Assembly (NCBI RefSeq): GCF_038002605.1
Contig: NZ_JBBOCT010000001.1
Coordinates: 3,348,001 to 3,412,000, forward strand
Direction: 5' to 3'
Length of the DNA: 64,000 nt
From: Bacillus sp. FSL K6-3431
GTDB taxonomy: Bacteria; Bacillota; Bacilli; Bacillales; Bacillaceae_C
The notes beneath the pieces are model-generated. The model saw only the letters and a program-made list of their open reading frames with translations. It was not told where the DNA came from and ran no database searches. A program made the position numbers and the translations under genes. Positions 18,451 through 26,806 of the stretch are shown here, piece after piece. The first letter of the stretch is position 1, and each line of letters starts with the position of its first letter.

Positions 18451-19913
18451 TGGGGAGAATACTGATTCTAGGCCTAGGTGCGGGAGATATAGACCAATTA
18501 CCACTCGGTGTTTACAAAGCATTGAGGAGTGAGAAGCACCTTTATTTAAGAACGAAAGAACATCCAGTAGTGGATAGTTTTCCGGAAGAAAACATTGTTT
18601 ACACATCATTTGATGCAATATATGAAAAACACGATCAATTTCCTGCAGTTTATGAGGAAATAACAGAAACATTATTAGAAAAGGCTGCTAAAAATAATAT
18701 CGTCTATGCTGTTCCAGGGCATCCTATGATTGCTGAGAAAACAGTTCAGCTTCTGCTCGAACGTGGGGAGGAGCAAGGTATCGATATAAAGATAGGTGGT
18801 GGACAAAGCTTCCTAGACAATTTATTTGCGGCAGTACGAGTAGATCCTGTAGAAGGCTTTCAATTATTGGATGGGACATTGCTTCATAAGGCAGATATCA
18901 AGATTAATCAACATATAATTATTGCTCAAGTATATGATGCTTTTGTTGCTTCAGAGGTAAAACTGACATTGATGGAAAAGTATCCCGATGAATATGAAGT
19001 GCAAATTGTCACTGGTGCGGGCAGTGAATTAGAAAATGTGAAAATAATTCCGCTTTATGAGTTGGATCGGCATGCGGAACTTAATAATCTTACAAGCGTC
19101 TATGTGCCACCGATACCTGCAAGGGAATTTGCCTATAAGGAATTTTCCACATTACACAAGATTATTGCAGATTTAAGAGGTCCAAATGGTTGTCCGTGGG
19201 ATAAAAAACAAAGTCATTTATCATTAAAAAAATATTTGATTGAAGAAGCTTATGAATTATTGGATGCCATTGATCGCGATGACATCGATAATATGATTGA
19301 AGAGCTGGGAGATGTCCTACTGCAGGTGATGCTCCATGCCCAAATTGGTGAAGATGAGGGAATGTTTGCAATAGAGGATGTAATTGAAGGTATCTCCGCA
19401 AAAATGGTTCGACGTCATCCTCATGTTTTTGGTGATACCAATGCTAACACTCCAGAAGATGTCATTGCTAACTGGGAAAAAATTAAAAGAGATGAAAGAA
19501 AAATGGAACAGCCGCAATTATCCTTGTTAGATGCTATTGGGAAAGGACTTCCAGCAATGCTAAAAGCTTTTGATTATCAAAAGACAGCTGCGAAGGTAGG
19601 GTTTGATTGGGATCGTCCAGAAGAAGCTTGGGAAAAAGTCACCGAAGAGATGCAGGAATTTGCAGTTGAAATGGCGAAAGGGAATAAGCGAGCCCAGTTG
19701 AATGAGTTAGGGGATTTATTGTTTGCTGTAATAAATGTGGCTCGATTATTAGGTTTCCATCCGGAAGAAGCATTGCAGGACACAAATGAGAAGTTTAAAC
19801 GTCGTTTTTCTTTTGTAGAATCGAAGGTGGCAGAAAGCGGTCTTACGTTTGAAGGCTTTAGTTTGGAAGGCTTAGATCGATTTTGGGATGAAGCGAAAAA
19901 ACAGGGATTATAG
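18450..19913 (+). CDS. yabN: Fusion of tetrapyrrole-methylase-like domain and MazG NTP pyrophosphohydrolase (YabN)
   Basis: A 487-residue two-domain protein. The N-terminal part (about 1-215) has the SAM-dependent tetrapyrrole methylase fold: GLGAGDIDQLPLGV at residues 7-20 and VPGHPMIAEKTVQLL near 87. The C-terminal part (about 225-487) holds MazG-like all-alpha pyrophosphohydrolase domains: LRGPNGCPWDKKQSH near 241 and the metal-binding EEAYELLDA with EELGDVLLQV near 263-295, then a second EELxD-like repeat near 420. MazG cleaves non-canonical NTPs. The fusion is standard for this locus in Bacillus; the methylase activity is unproven. Confidence 0.93.
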   Translation: MGRILILGLGAGDIDQLPLGVYKALRSEKHLYLRTKEHPVVDSFPEENIVYTSFDAIYEKHDQFPAVYEEITETLLEKAAKNNIVYAVPGHPMIAEKTVQLLLERGEEQGIDIKIGGGQSFLDNLFAAVRVDPVEGFQLLDGTLLHKADIKINQHIIIAQVYDAFVASEVKLTLMEKYPDEYEVQIVTGAGSELENVKIIPLYELDRHAELNNLTSVYVPPIPAREFAYKEFSTLHKIIADLRGPNGCPWDKKQSHLSLKKYLIEEAYELLDAIDRDDIDNMIEELGDVLLQVMLHAQIGEDEGMFAIEDVIEGISAKMVRRHPHVFGDTNANTPEDVIANWEKIKRDERKMEQPQLSLLDAIGKGLPAMLKAFDYQKTAAKVGFDWDRPEEAWEKVTEEMQEFAVEMAKGNKRAQLNELGDLLFAVINVARLLGFHPEEALQDTNEKFKRRFSFVESKVAESGLTFEGFSLEGLDRFWDEAKKQGL

Positions 19914-19929
19914 GAGAGGATGAAAAGCG

Positions 19930-20205
19930 ATGACAACGATGCGACTGGATAAATTTTTAAAAATATCACGCCTAATAAAAAGACGAACTTTAGCGAAAGA
20001 AGTAGCTGATAAAGGCCGGATTACGATGAATGGTCTGCAGGCAAAAGCTAGCTCAAATGTAAAGGTTGGCGATGTATTAGCGATTCAATTTGGACAAAAG
20101 CTTGTAACCGTCAAAATCGAAATGTTGCAGGAATCTACTAAAAAAGATGATGCAGCAAATATGTTTACAATTGTGAAAGAAGAAAGACTGGGCGAAAAAA
20201 AATAA
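19930..20205 (+). CDS. rqcP: Ribosome-quality-control factor RqcP (S4 domain)
   Basis: RqcP (YabO) binds stalled 50S subunits with RqcH and tRNA to drive C-terminal alanine tailing. The 91-residue protein is essentially one S4 RNA-binding domain: MRLDKFLKISRLIKRRTLAKE at the start and ADKGRITMNGLQAKASSNVKVGD near residue 26-50. ATG 19930 lies nine bases after AGGAGAGGA, while ATG 19939 would be too far. It lies 16 bases after yabN. In B. subtilis yabP follows directly; here more than 900 bases separate them. Confidence 0.94.
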   Translation: MTTMRLDKFLKISRLIKRRTLAKEVADKGRITMNGLQAKASSNVKVGDVLAIQFGQKLVTVKIEMLQESTKKDDAANMFTIVKEERLGEKK

Positions 20206-20336
20206 TGCGAGAAAACCATAGTTAAAACCGAGACCACTGAATAACATTCGGCTTTTCAAAGAGATTAATAGCAGGAATAAGAAAAATCGGTTAAAAACAA
20301 CATACCTGGTCCTTTTATAACTACTCGAATATGAGT

Positions 20337-20432
20337 GTTGATTTCCGTTCTAGGTGCTCGCTTTCCGCTTTTCCGTGAGCCTCCTCGGTGTGTTACCATC
20401 CTGCGAGGGCTCGTACCTTTCACTTCAATCAA
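20337..20432 (-). repeat. Intergenic repeat, inverted copy
   Basis: Read on the minus strand it begins TTGATTGAAGTGAAAGG, contains GAGGAGGCTCACGGAAAAGCG and ends CCTAGAACGGAAATCAAC. This matches a repeat family I recall from many Bacillus intergenic regions. A partner copy lies at 20638-20809 in the opposite direction. Confidence 0.75.
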
Positions 20433-20532
20433 GCAGTGGGAATTTGGCTAGAAGTATAAACAAAGCTTTTCATTTAACAATGAAGGATGTTGTTTTGCCT
20501 TTTTAGTACTCCAATTACCCTTGCAAAAAAAG

Positions 20533-20573
20533 AGACGACTCACAAAATTCTAAAAGTGAATTTTGAGTCGTCT
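20533..20573. terminator. Strong hairpin between the two repeats, possibly bidirectional
   Basis: AGACGACTCACAAAATTC at 20533-20550 pairs with GAATTTTGAGTCGTCT at 20558-20573, with A7 before and T-rich sequence after. It may end rqcP transcription. Confidence 0.75.
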
Positions 20574-20637
20574 TTATAATCGATATTTTAATCAATTAGT
20601 TTTAATAATCGGTTACTAATTATTTTTAGCAGGTTCC

Positions 20638-20809
20638 GTTGATTGGAGTGAAAGGCGGCGAATCCTGAGGGATTAGCGTGACAGGTGAGACCCTGCAAGG
20701 AGCTATTACGGAACGAAGCTTAAAGGCGCCACTTCGCGTGGCGGCGTTTTCGTGACCAACATCCTGTTGGAATCAGGCGGCTCACTGCACGCCTGGAGCG
20801 AAAATCAAC
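20638..20809 (+). repeat. Intergenic repeat, direct copy, with nested hairpins
   Basis: It starts GTTGATTGGAGTGAAAGG and ends CTGGAGCGAAAATCAAC, so the ends are partly complementary. The interior carries CGCCACTTCGCGTGGCG and ACCAACATCCTGTTGG hairpins absent from the copy at 20337-20432. No coding capacity. Confidence 0.75.
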
Positions 20810-21116
20810 AGTATTCTATAATGGATCCTTACATTATAAGCACCTTTTCAATGCTCTCTTAAAAATGCAGTGTGTGTTTTTTTTGAAAGTGACTTTACAT
20901 TTTTTGGTCAGAATAAAGCCGATTCGTTGAGAATTGCGTCAAGACTTAGATTCGCATTGGGATAGCATTGTTATAGAAGGCTAAGATCTTAACCATTTTC
21001 AACTTCAAAGAAAGGTTGGTCTATTCTAATAATTGGATCTTAAATAGGGCTTGTTCTATTTGGTTCATTCCACTCATAAGTATGTAATAAAATCAGTGCG
21101 AAAAAGAGGGATGAAT

Positions 21117-21422
21117 ATGAGCCAATTTTATGAGCCAGCAGCTACAGGGAAATCAGTACCGGTAGAACATGATATAACTATGAGAGGGAGGAGATTAACA
21201 GATATTACGGGGGTAAAGCAGGTAGAAAGTTTTGATAATGAGGAATTTTTACTAGAAACTACAATGGGCTTTTTAGCGATCCGTGGACAAAATTTACAAA
21301 TGAAAAACTTGGATGTTGATAAAGGTATTGTATCGATTAAAGGTAAGGTATACGATCTAGTTTATCTCGATGATCAACATGGGGAGAAAGCCAAAGGGTT
21401 CTTCGGCAAATTGTTTCGATGA
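21117..21422 (+). CDS. yabP: Spore protein YabP
   Basis: A 101-residue protein required for efficient sporulation in B. subtilis, with the YabP/YqfC domain. Conserved stretches are EHDITMRGRR near 17, DITGVKQVESFDNEEFLLET near 29-48, and GFFGKLFR at the end. I chose ATG 21117 because AGAGGG lies six bases upstream; ATG 21111 sits right against that site. The stop overlaps yabQ by four bases. The 245 bases upstream presumably carry a sporulation promoter; I saw no unambiguous sigma-E match. Confidence 0.92.
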   Translation: MSQFYEPAATGKSVPVEHDITMRGRRLTDITGVKQVESFDNEEFLLETTMGFLAIRGQNLQMKNLDVDKGIVSIKGKVYDLVYLDDQHGEKAKGFFGKLFR

Positions 21423-22060
21423 GTCTATCTGTCCAATTGTCCACCATGCTTGCCATGATTGCCATGGGAAGCTTTTTTGGCGCAACACTTGATACGTATC
21501 AAAGGTTTTTAAAGAGAAACAAGCGAAAAAGGTTCATCGTGTTCATGAATGATATTTTATTTTGGATCCTTCAAGGAAGCATCATTTTTTATATTTTATT
21601 TCTCGTAAATCATGGGGAACTGCGCTTTTATCTTGTGCTTGCCCTTTTATGTGGATTCTCAGCCTATCAAGCATTAATCAAAAAGTACTATTTAGCAATC
21701 CTTGAGTATATAATTATTTTTATTCAATCTACTGCCCTCTTTTTTTACAGATTATTGGATATAATGGTATATCGACCGTTGAAATGGTTTGTAATATTTA
21801 TCATTAGCTTACTTTTATTAGCAGTAAGACTTCTTTTGGTACTTGTAAAAATAGTAATAAAAATGTTATTATGGATGTTAAAGATCATCCTATACCCAAT
21901 TTTGTTATTAGGAAAAGGAATCTGGACACTGCTTCCGAAGCCAGTGCAAAAAACAGTTAGGCGATTAAAGGTTTGGTTCGTGGGCTATTTTGCACTTTTA
22001 GAAGATAAATTAAGTAGTATGTTTTCCCTTTTTCAAACTATCTTTAGCAAATTAAAGTAA
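21419..22060 (+). CDS. yabQ: Spore cortex membrane protein YabQ
   Basis: A 213-residue integral membrane protein; yabQ is needed for spore cortex formation in B. subtilis. The first half has hydrophobic helices (about 7-25, 44-62, 68-80, 88-107), and a long hydrophobic and basic stretch continues to about 165. The pattern GSFFGATLDTYQRF near residue 17 is typical. It starts within the yabP stop (ATGA overlap), so translation is coupled. divIC follows after 12 bases. Confidence 0.9.
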   Translation: MSLSVQLSTMLAMIAMGSFFGATLDTYQRFLKRNKRKRFIVFMNDILFWILQGSIIFYILFLVNHGELRFYLVLALLCGFSAYQALIKKYYLAILEYIIIFIQSTALFFYRLLDIMVYRPLKWFVIFIISLLLLAVRLLLVLVKIVIKMLLWMLKIILYPILLLGKGIWTLLPKPVQKTVRRLKVWFVGYFALLEDKLSSMFSLFQTIFSKLK

Positions 22061-22072
22061 GGAGGCCTCAAG

Positions 22073-22477
22073 ATGGGAGTTAAAAATCGAATGCCAATTG
22101 CTTCATTGGAAACAAATTTTATGAAGCAGCAAGAAGTTTCGAAACGAAGATCAGTAAAGAGAAAGAAACTACTAATTCGCAGATTATCTGTATTTCTCAT
22201 CTTGGTGCTTGCTTTATCTTATTTGACGATATCCAGTTTTATATCTAGAACCTCGCTTCTCGAGGCAAAGAAGGAAGAAAAACAAATGCTAGAGGAAACG
22301 CTTGCCAAGCTAGAAAAAAAGCAAAGTATGCTTGAAAATGAAGTCATCAAACTAAATGATGATGAATATATAGCGAAATTGGCAAGGAGTGAATATTTTC
22401 TTTCTGACAAGGGAGAAGTAATCTTTAACATCCCTGAAACAAAGAAAAAAGAAAAGGAAGATAAAGTGCCATATTGA
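22073..22477 (+). CDS. divIC: Cell division protein DivIC (FtsB-like)
   Basis: DivIC is a bitopic divisome protein that forms a complex with FtsL and DivIB. The 134-residue product has a basic cytoplasmic N-terminus (1-43), one transmembrane helix (about 44-63, LSVFLILVLALSYLTISSF), and an extracellular coiled coil (about 68-105, LLEAKKEEKQMLEETLAKLEKK region), then the conserved DDEYIAKLARSEYFLSDKGE near 98-117. RBS AAGGAGG precedes the ATG. It is in an operon with the two spore genes upstream. Confidence 0.95.
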   Translation: MGVKNRMPIASLETNFMKQQEVSKRRSVKRKKLLIRRLSVFLILVLALSYLTISSFISRTSLLEAKKEEKQMLEETLAKLEKKQSMLENEVIKLNDDEYIAKLARSEYFLSDKGEVIFNIPETKKKEKEDKVPY

Positions 22478-22549
22478 CACTTTTTTTCGAAGTCCTATAT
22501 AATATAGAATAAGTGTTATTTTTATACTTTAAGGAGGATAAATTTTTTT

Positions 22550-22972
22550 ATGTCGATCGAAGTAGGCAGCAAGTTACAAGGTAAAATAACAGGCATTACT
22601 CATTTTGGGGCGTTTGTAGAATTGCCCGGCGGTTCAACAGGACTTGTTCACATTAGTGAAGTAGCCGACAATTATGTAAAAGACATCAACGAACATTTAA
22701 AAGTTGGTGAAGAAGTTCTTGTGAAAGTTTTGAATGTTGAGAGTGACGGGAAAATTGGATTGTCTATCCGTAAAGCGAAAGATCAGCCACCAGCTCCAGC
22801 TTATTCTAGTCCGCGACCACGTCAAAACAGAAATAATAATAATGACTTTCGTCCAAAAGAAAACTTTGAGCAAAAAATGAGTAGGTTTTTGAAGGATAGT
22901 GAAGACCGTTTATCAACGTTGAAACGTAGTACGGAATCTAAGCGCGGTGGACGTGGCGCAAGGCGAGGTTAA
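22550..22972 (+). CDS. yabR: S1 RNA-binding domain protein YabR
   Basis: A 140-residue cytoplasmic protein with one S1/OB-fold domain at residues 1-75 (GKITGITHFGAFVELPGGSTGLVHISEV and GKIGLSIRKA) and a basic, low-complexity tail ending RGGRGARRG. It is related to general stress protein 13 and polynucleotide phosphorylase S1 domains; the target RNA is unknown. RBS AAGGAGG is present. A terminator follows. Confidence 0.92.
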   Translation: MSIEVGSKLQGKITGITHFGAFVELPGGSTGLVHISEVADNYVKDINEHLKVGEEVLVKVLNVESDGKIGLSIRKAKDQPPAPAYSSPRPRQNRNNNNDFRPKENFEQKMSRFLKDSEDRLSTLKRSTESKRGGRGARRG

Positions 22973-22994
22973 CTTGCTGTCTGTTTTTTTATCT

Positions 22995-23034
22995 AAATGA
23001 TAAATCCATGATTCTCGGATTTATCATTTTTTTT
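22995..23034 (+). terminator. Terminator after yabR
   Basis: AAATGATAAATCC pairs with GGATTTATCATTT, then T8. Confidence 0.92.
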
Positions 23035-23132
23035 GGATAAAATTGTACTTTTAAACTGTTTTTATCTACGTGTATTGACAATTTTTTTGAGAATATGTAC
23101 AATGGACATTGTGCCTTTTATAAAGGAGCAAT

Positions 23133-23206
23133 GGCGGCGTAGCTCAGCTGGCTAGAGCGTACGGTTCATACCCGTGAGGTCGTGGGTTCGATCCCCTCTG
23201 CCGCTA
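23133..23206 (+). tRNA. tRNA-Met (CAT)
   Basis: Cloverleaf with 5' GGCGGCG and 3' TGCCGCT, anticodon CAT within GGTTCATACCC, and T-loop GGTTCGATCC. CCA is not encoded. The position between yabR and spoIIE matches B. subtilis. A promoter is suggested upstream: TTGACA near 23075 with TACAAT near 23098. Confidence 0.95.
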
Positions 23207-23221
23207 TAACAAAAAACGTAA

Positions 23222-23275
23222 GGAAGGAACGTCGGACTAATATCATCGCGTCCTGCGGCAACGCCGACGCGATCC
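23222..23275. repeat. Palindrome downstream of tRNA-Met
   Basis: ATCGCGTC pairs with GACGCGAT around CTGCGGCAACGCC. It shares the CTGxGGCAAC core with the intergenic palindrome family seen elsewhere in the window. Confidence 0.55.
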
Positions 23276-23322
23276 ACACTCGACACCTGCTGATATGACC
23301 CACTTCGTGTGAGTCTTATGAG

Positions 23323-23374
23323 GAAAGCGCATGTATTTTACCAACTGGTAAATCCTTGCGCTTTCTTTTTTTTT
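23323..23374 (+). terminator. Terminator upstream of spoIIE
   Basis: GAAAGCGCA (23323-23331) pairs with TGCGCTTTC (23357-23365), followed by T9; the loop holds an inner hairpin TTTACCAACTGGTAAA. Confidence 0.9.
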
Positions 23375-23382
23375 GCCCAAAT

Positions 23383-23449
23383 TAGTCGAATCATTCTTTG
23401 TTTTCACTACATCAAATTGACAAAATTTTAATATAAGTCCATTTATAAT
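23383..23449 (+). promoter_or_regulatory. Spo0A-type spoIIE promoter with a 21-nt spacer
   Basis: TTGACA at 23417-23422 and TATAAT at 23444-23449 are consensus hexamers but 21 nt apart, too far for ordinary sigma-A use. This long spacer is the known hallmark of the Spo0A-activated spoIIG and spoIIE promoters. TAGTCGAA at 23383-23390 matches the Spo0A box TTGTCGAA at seven of eight positions. Confidence 0.8.
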
Positions 23450-23483
23450 GAGAATCATTATCCACAATGGGGAGTGTTAAAAA

Positions 23484-25964
23484 ATGGGAAGAGGAGAACG
23501 AGTACTGACAGAGTCAAAAAGTAATGTAGATTTAGAGGCGACCAAGTGGAATATAGAGAATGGGTTCAGGAAGGTACAGCAAAAGATTGAATATTTATTT
23601 TTGCAAAAAGGGATTGCACTATTAATCGTTGCTATGTTGTTAGGACGAGCATTGATATTGTCCCAGCTTACTCCATTTGCTCTACCTTTCTTTGCAGCTG
23701 TCTACATACTAAGAAAGGAAAAGGCACCGCTTGTTTTATTTGGACTACTTGCAGGCTCTCTCACATTATCGATTGAGAAAGCTGCCTTCACATTCACATT
23801 ATGTACTTTGTTTCTGATTCTTTTTCAGTTGAGCAAGAAATTAGTAAAACCTTCGTTGAAAGTTCTTCCTTATTTGGTCTTTTTCTTAACATTTTTCACA
23901 AAATGTGGTTTCACTTACATTCAGAATGGACAAACCCTAACAAGTTATGATGGATTTATGTCGAGTGTAGAGGCTGGTTTGTCTTTCGTTCTAGTTTTCA
24001 TCTTTATGCAAAGCATCCCATATTTAAACTCCTACAATAAAAAGAAAGTGCTAAAAACAGAAGAAGTAATTAGTCTTATTATTATGCTCGCATCCGTTAT
24101 GACAGGAACAATTGGTTGGACCTTGTACGATTTATCTATTGAGCATATTCTTTCGCGTTATCTAGTTATCCTCTTTGCTTTCACTGCAGGAGCTACAGTA
24201 GGTTCAACTGTTGGCGTGGTAACAGGTCTAATTTTTAGTCTAGCTAGTATCTCTAGTCTTTTTCAAATGAGTCTGCTCGCATTTTCGGGATTATTAGGAG
24301 GATTGCTGAAAGAAGGAAAGCGAATAGGGACAGCAATTGGACTTTTAGTGGCTACATTGTTGATTGGAATGTATGGTGAAGCGAATGTATCATTGGTCGA
24401 AACAATGTACGAATCACTTGCTGCTGCATTTTTATTACTTATTACTCCTACTAGTTTTACAGAAAAACTAGCGCGACATATACCCGGTACACCAGAATAT
24501 GCGCAAGACCAACAGCGTTATGCTCGTAAGATTCGTGATATTACAGTTCGGAGGGTTGAACAATTTTCATCTGTTTTTCACGCATTATCCAATAGTTTTT
24601 CACAGCCGGAAAAATGGAGTGATTCGGAAGATGATCAACAGGAATTTGATTTATTTTTAAGCAATGTAACAGAGAAAACTTGCCAAACATGTTTTAAAAA
24701 AGATCAATGTTGGGGAAATCACTTTGATAAAACATATGAATTAATGAAAGATGTTATGCATGATATGGATGAAAATACTGGTGCAGTTCAACCAGCTGTA
24801 TACCGAGATTTAGATAAACATTGTAATAAGGCAAAAAAAGTACGTGATGCTATATACCAAGAATTAAATGTTCATCAAGCTAATCAACACCTGAAAAAAC
24901 AAGTTCAGGAAAGCAGGAGAATAGTTGCGGAACAACTGTTAGGTGTGTCTGAGGTAATGGGGGATTTCGCTAAAGAGATTAAAAAGGAACAGGAAAATCA
25001 TCATCGTCAGGAAGAAATGATGCTCGATGCACTTCAAGAATTTGGAATAGATGTAGATCAAGTAGAAATATATAATCTTGAAGCTGGGAACGTCGATATT
25101 GACATCACGATTCCAAGTTACAAAGGTCTAGGTGAATGTGAAAAAATTATTGCACCATTATTATCAGATATTTTAAATGAAACAATTATCGTTCACAGTG
25201 AAGAGTATTCAGACCCGTCAATGGATATTTGCTATATCACGTTTCGATCTGCAAAAGCATTTGTTGTTGAAACCGGCGTAGCGCATGCGGCAAAAGGAGG
25301 TGGCTTCCTCTCTGGTGATAGCTATTCAACGATTGAATTAGGTCCTGGTAAGTTTGCTATAGCTATTAGCGATGGAATGGGCAATGGTGAACGAGCACAT
25401 CACGAGAGTAGTGAAACATTAAAATTAATGCAAAAAATTCTTCAGTCAGGAATTGAAGAAAAAGTAGCTATTAAATCTGTGAATTCTGTCTTGTCGCTTA
25501 GAACGACGGATGAGATCTTTTCCACACTTGATTTAGCGATGATTGATTTGCAAAATGCTCAAGTGAAATTTTTGAAGATTGGATCTACTCCAAGCTTTAT
25601 TAAACGAGATTCAAAGGTGATAAAAGTGGAGGCTGGAAATTTACCTATGGGAATTTTACAAGAGTTCGATGTCGACGTAGTATCTGAACAATTACGTGCG
25701 GGGGATCTATTAATTATGATGAGTGACGGAATATTTGAAGGACCGAAGCATGTGGAAAATTACGAATTGTGGATGAAGAGGAAATTAAGAGAAATAGAAA
25801 CGAATGACCCACAAGCAATTGCCGATTTAATCATGGAGGAAGTAATTCGGACAAGATCAGGAGTAATAGCAGATGATATGACAATCGCTGTCGTAAAAAT
25901 TGTTCACAATACACCAAAGTGGGCGGCTATCCCGTTGCGTAATAGAAAAATGAAAATCTCTTAA
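23484..25964 (+). CDS. spoIIE: Stage II sporulation protein E, SpoIIAA-P serine phosphatase
   Basis: SpoIIE sits at the polar septum, interacts with FtsZ, and dephosphorylates SpoIIAA to free sigma-F in the forespore. The 826-residue protein has an N-terminal membrane region of about ten helices (about 40-330), a central FtsZ-interaction/regulatory region (about 335-580; paired Cys near 394-402, TCQTCFKKDQC), and a C-terminal PP2C phosphatase (about 590-810) with DGMGNGERAHHES near 630 and MMSDGIFEG near 746. Length matches B. subtilis (827). RBS GGGGAG precedes the ATG. Confidence 0.97.
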   Translation: MGRGERVLTESKSNVDLEATKWNIENGFRKVQQKIEYLFLQKGIALLIVAMLLGRALILSQLTPFALPFFAAVYILRKEKAPLVLFGLLAGSLTLSIEKAAFTFTLCTLFLILFQLSKKLVKPSLKVLPYLVFFLTFFTKCGFTYIQNGQTLTSYDGFMSSVEAGLSFVLVFIFMQSIPYLNSYNKKKVLKTEEVISLIIMLASVMTGTIGWTLYDLSIEHILSRYLVILFAFTAGATVGSTVGVVTGLIFSLASISSLFQMSLLAFSGLLGGLLKEGKRIGTAIGLLVATLLIGMYGEANVSLVETMYESLAAAFLLLITPTSFTEKLARHIPGTPEYAQDQQRYARKIRDITVRRVEQFSSVFHALSNSFSQPEKWSDSEDDQQEFDLFLSNVTEKTCQTCFKKDQCWGNHFDKTYELMKDVMHDMDENTGAVQPAVYRDLDKHCNKAKKVRDAIYQELNVHQANQHLKKQVQESRRIVAEQLLGVSEVMGDFAKEIKKEQENHHRQEEMMLDALQEFGIDVDQVEIYNLEAGNVDIDITIPSYKGLGECEKIIAPLLSDILNETIIVHSEEYSDPSMDICYITFRSAKAFVVETGVAHAAKGGGFLSGDSYSTIELGPGKFAIAISDGMGNGERAHHESSETLKLMQKILQSGIEEKVAIKSVNSVLSLRTTDEIFSTLDLAMIDLQNAQVKFLKIGSTPSFIKRDSKVIKVEAGNLPMGILQEFDVDVVSEQLRAGDLLIMMSDGIFEGPKHVENYELWMKRKLREIETNDPQAIADLIMEEVIRTRSGVIADDMTIAVVKIVHNTPKWAAIPLRNRKMKIS

Positions 25965-26074
25965 TAAGGACCAATGCTTTATAAAGTATAAAAACACCTT
26001 CATCAGGCGAGGATGGTAGCAAGATCGTTGAATTGTAAATCTGACTGTTCTACTACAAGATGGAGGGAAGTAAA

Positions 26075-26806
26075 TTGACTAAAGGGAGTCTTAAGCAAAT
26101 TTTGCTAATTACTGATGGGTGTTCCAACCAAGGAGAGGACCCTGTCGCTGTGGCTGCGCTAGCCAATGAGAATGGGATAACTATAAATGTAATTGGTGTC
26201 ATTGAAAATGATACGATCGAAGAAAAAGGGATGAAGGAAATTGAAGAGATCGCTGCATCTGGTGGAGGAATTAGTCAAATTGTATACGCGGAACAGCTAT
26301 CACAAACTGTTCAGATGGTCACTCGGAAAGCGATGACGCAAACGTTACAAGGGTTAGTAAATCGAGAATTAAGACAAATATTAGGCAGCAAGACTAATTT
26401 AGAAGAGCTTCCTCCTGATAAACGCGGTGAAGTAATTGAGGTAGTAGATGAGCTTGGTGAAACAGCAGATCTTCAAGTGCTTATTATGATCGACACAAGT
26501 GCGAGCATGACACATAAACTTGAAACTGTAAAAGAGGCATTACTAGATCTATCCTTAAGTTTAAATGCTCGAATGGGAAATAACCAATTCTCTGTATTAG
26601 TATTTCCCGGGAAAAGAAAAGATGTGGAAAAGCTATTAGACTGGACTCCAAATTTAGAGCTATTAACGCGTATTTTTCCTAAGCTTGCTACGGGAGGTAT
26701 TACACCCACAGGTCCGGCGCTTAGGGAGGCTATGTCTTACTTTAAGAAGAAGCGCTCCTTAAGGAGGCTGCGATCAGACGATGAATACATGGAAGAATCA
26801 ATGTAA
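26075..26806 (+). CDS. yabS: VWA-domain protein YabS
   Basis: A 243-residue protein whose C-terminal half has a von Willebrand A fold with the MIDAS motif DTSAS at about 139-143 and the later TGGITPTGPALRE near 208. An N-terminal region (LLITDGCSNQGEDPVAVA) also looks VWA-like. Function is unknown; it always neighbours the YabT kinase. I chose TTG 26075 because GGAGGG lies seven bases before it and the product then matches the B. subtilis start; ATG 26060 falls on the ribosome-binding site itself. The 3' end overlaps yabT by 26 bases. Confidence 0.88.
   Translation: MTKGSLKQILLITDGCSNQGEDPVAVAALANENGITINVIGVIENDTIEEKGMKEIEEIAASGGGISQIVYAEQLSQTVQMVTRKAMTQTLQGLVNRELRQILGSKTNLEELPPDKRGEVIEVVDELGETADLQVLIMIDTSASMTHKLETVKEALLDLSLSLNARMGNNQFSVLVFPGKRKDVEKLLDWTPNLELLTRIFPKLATGGITPTGPALREAMSYFKKKRSLRRLRSDDEYMEESM

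Noticed and set aside
23243..23467. 74-codon minus-strand open frame upstream of spoIIE
   Set aside because: It covers the tRNA-Met trailer, terminator and spoIIE promoter; the codons read structured non-coding DNA.
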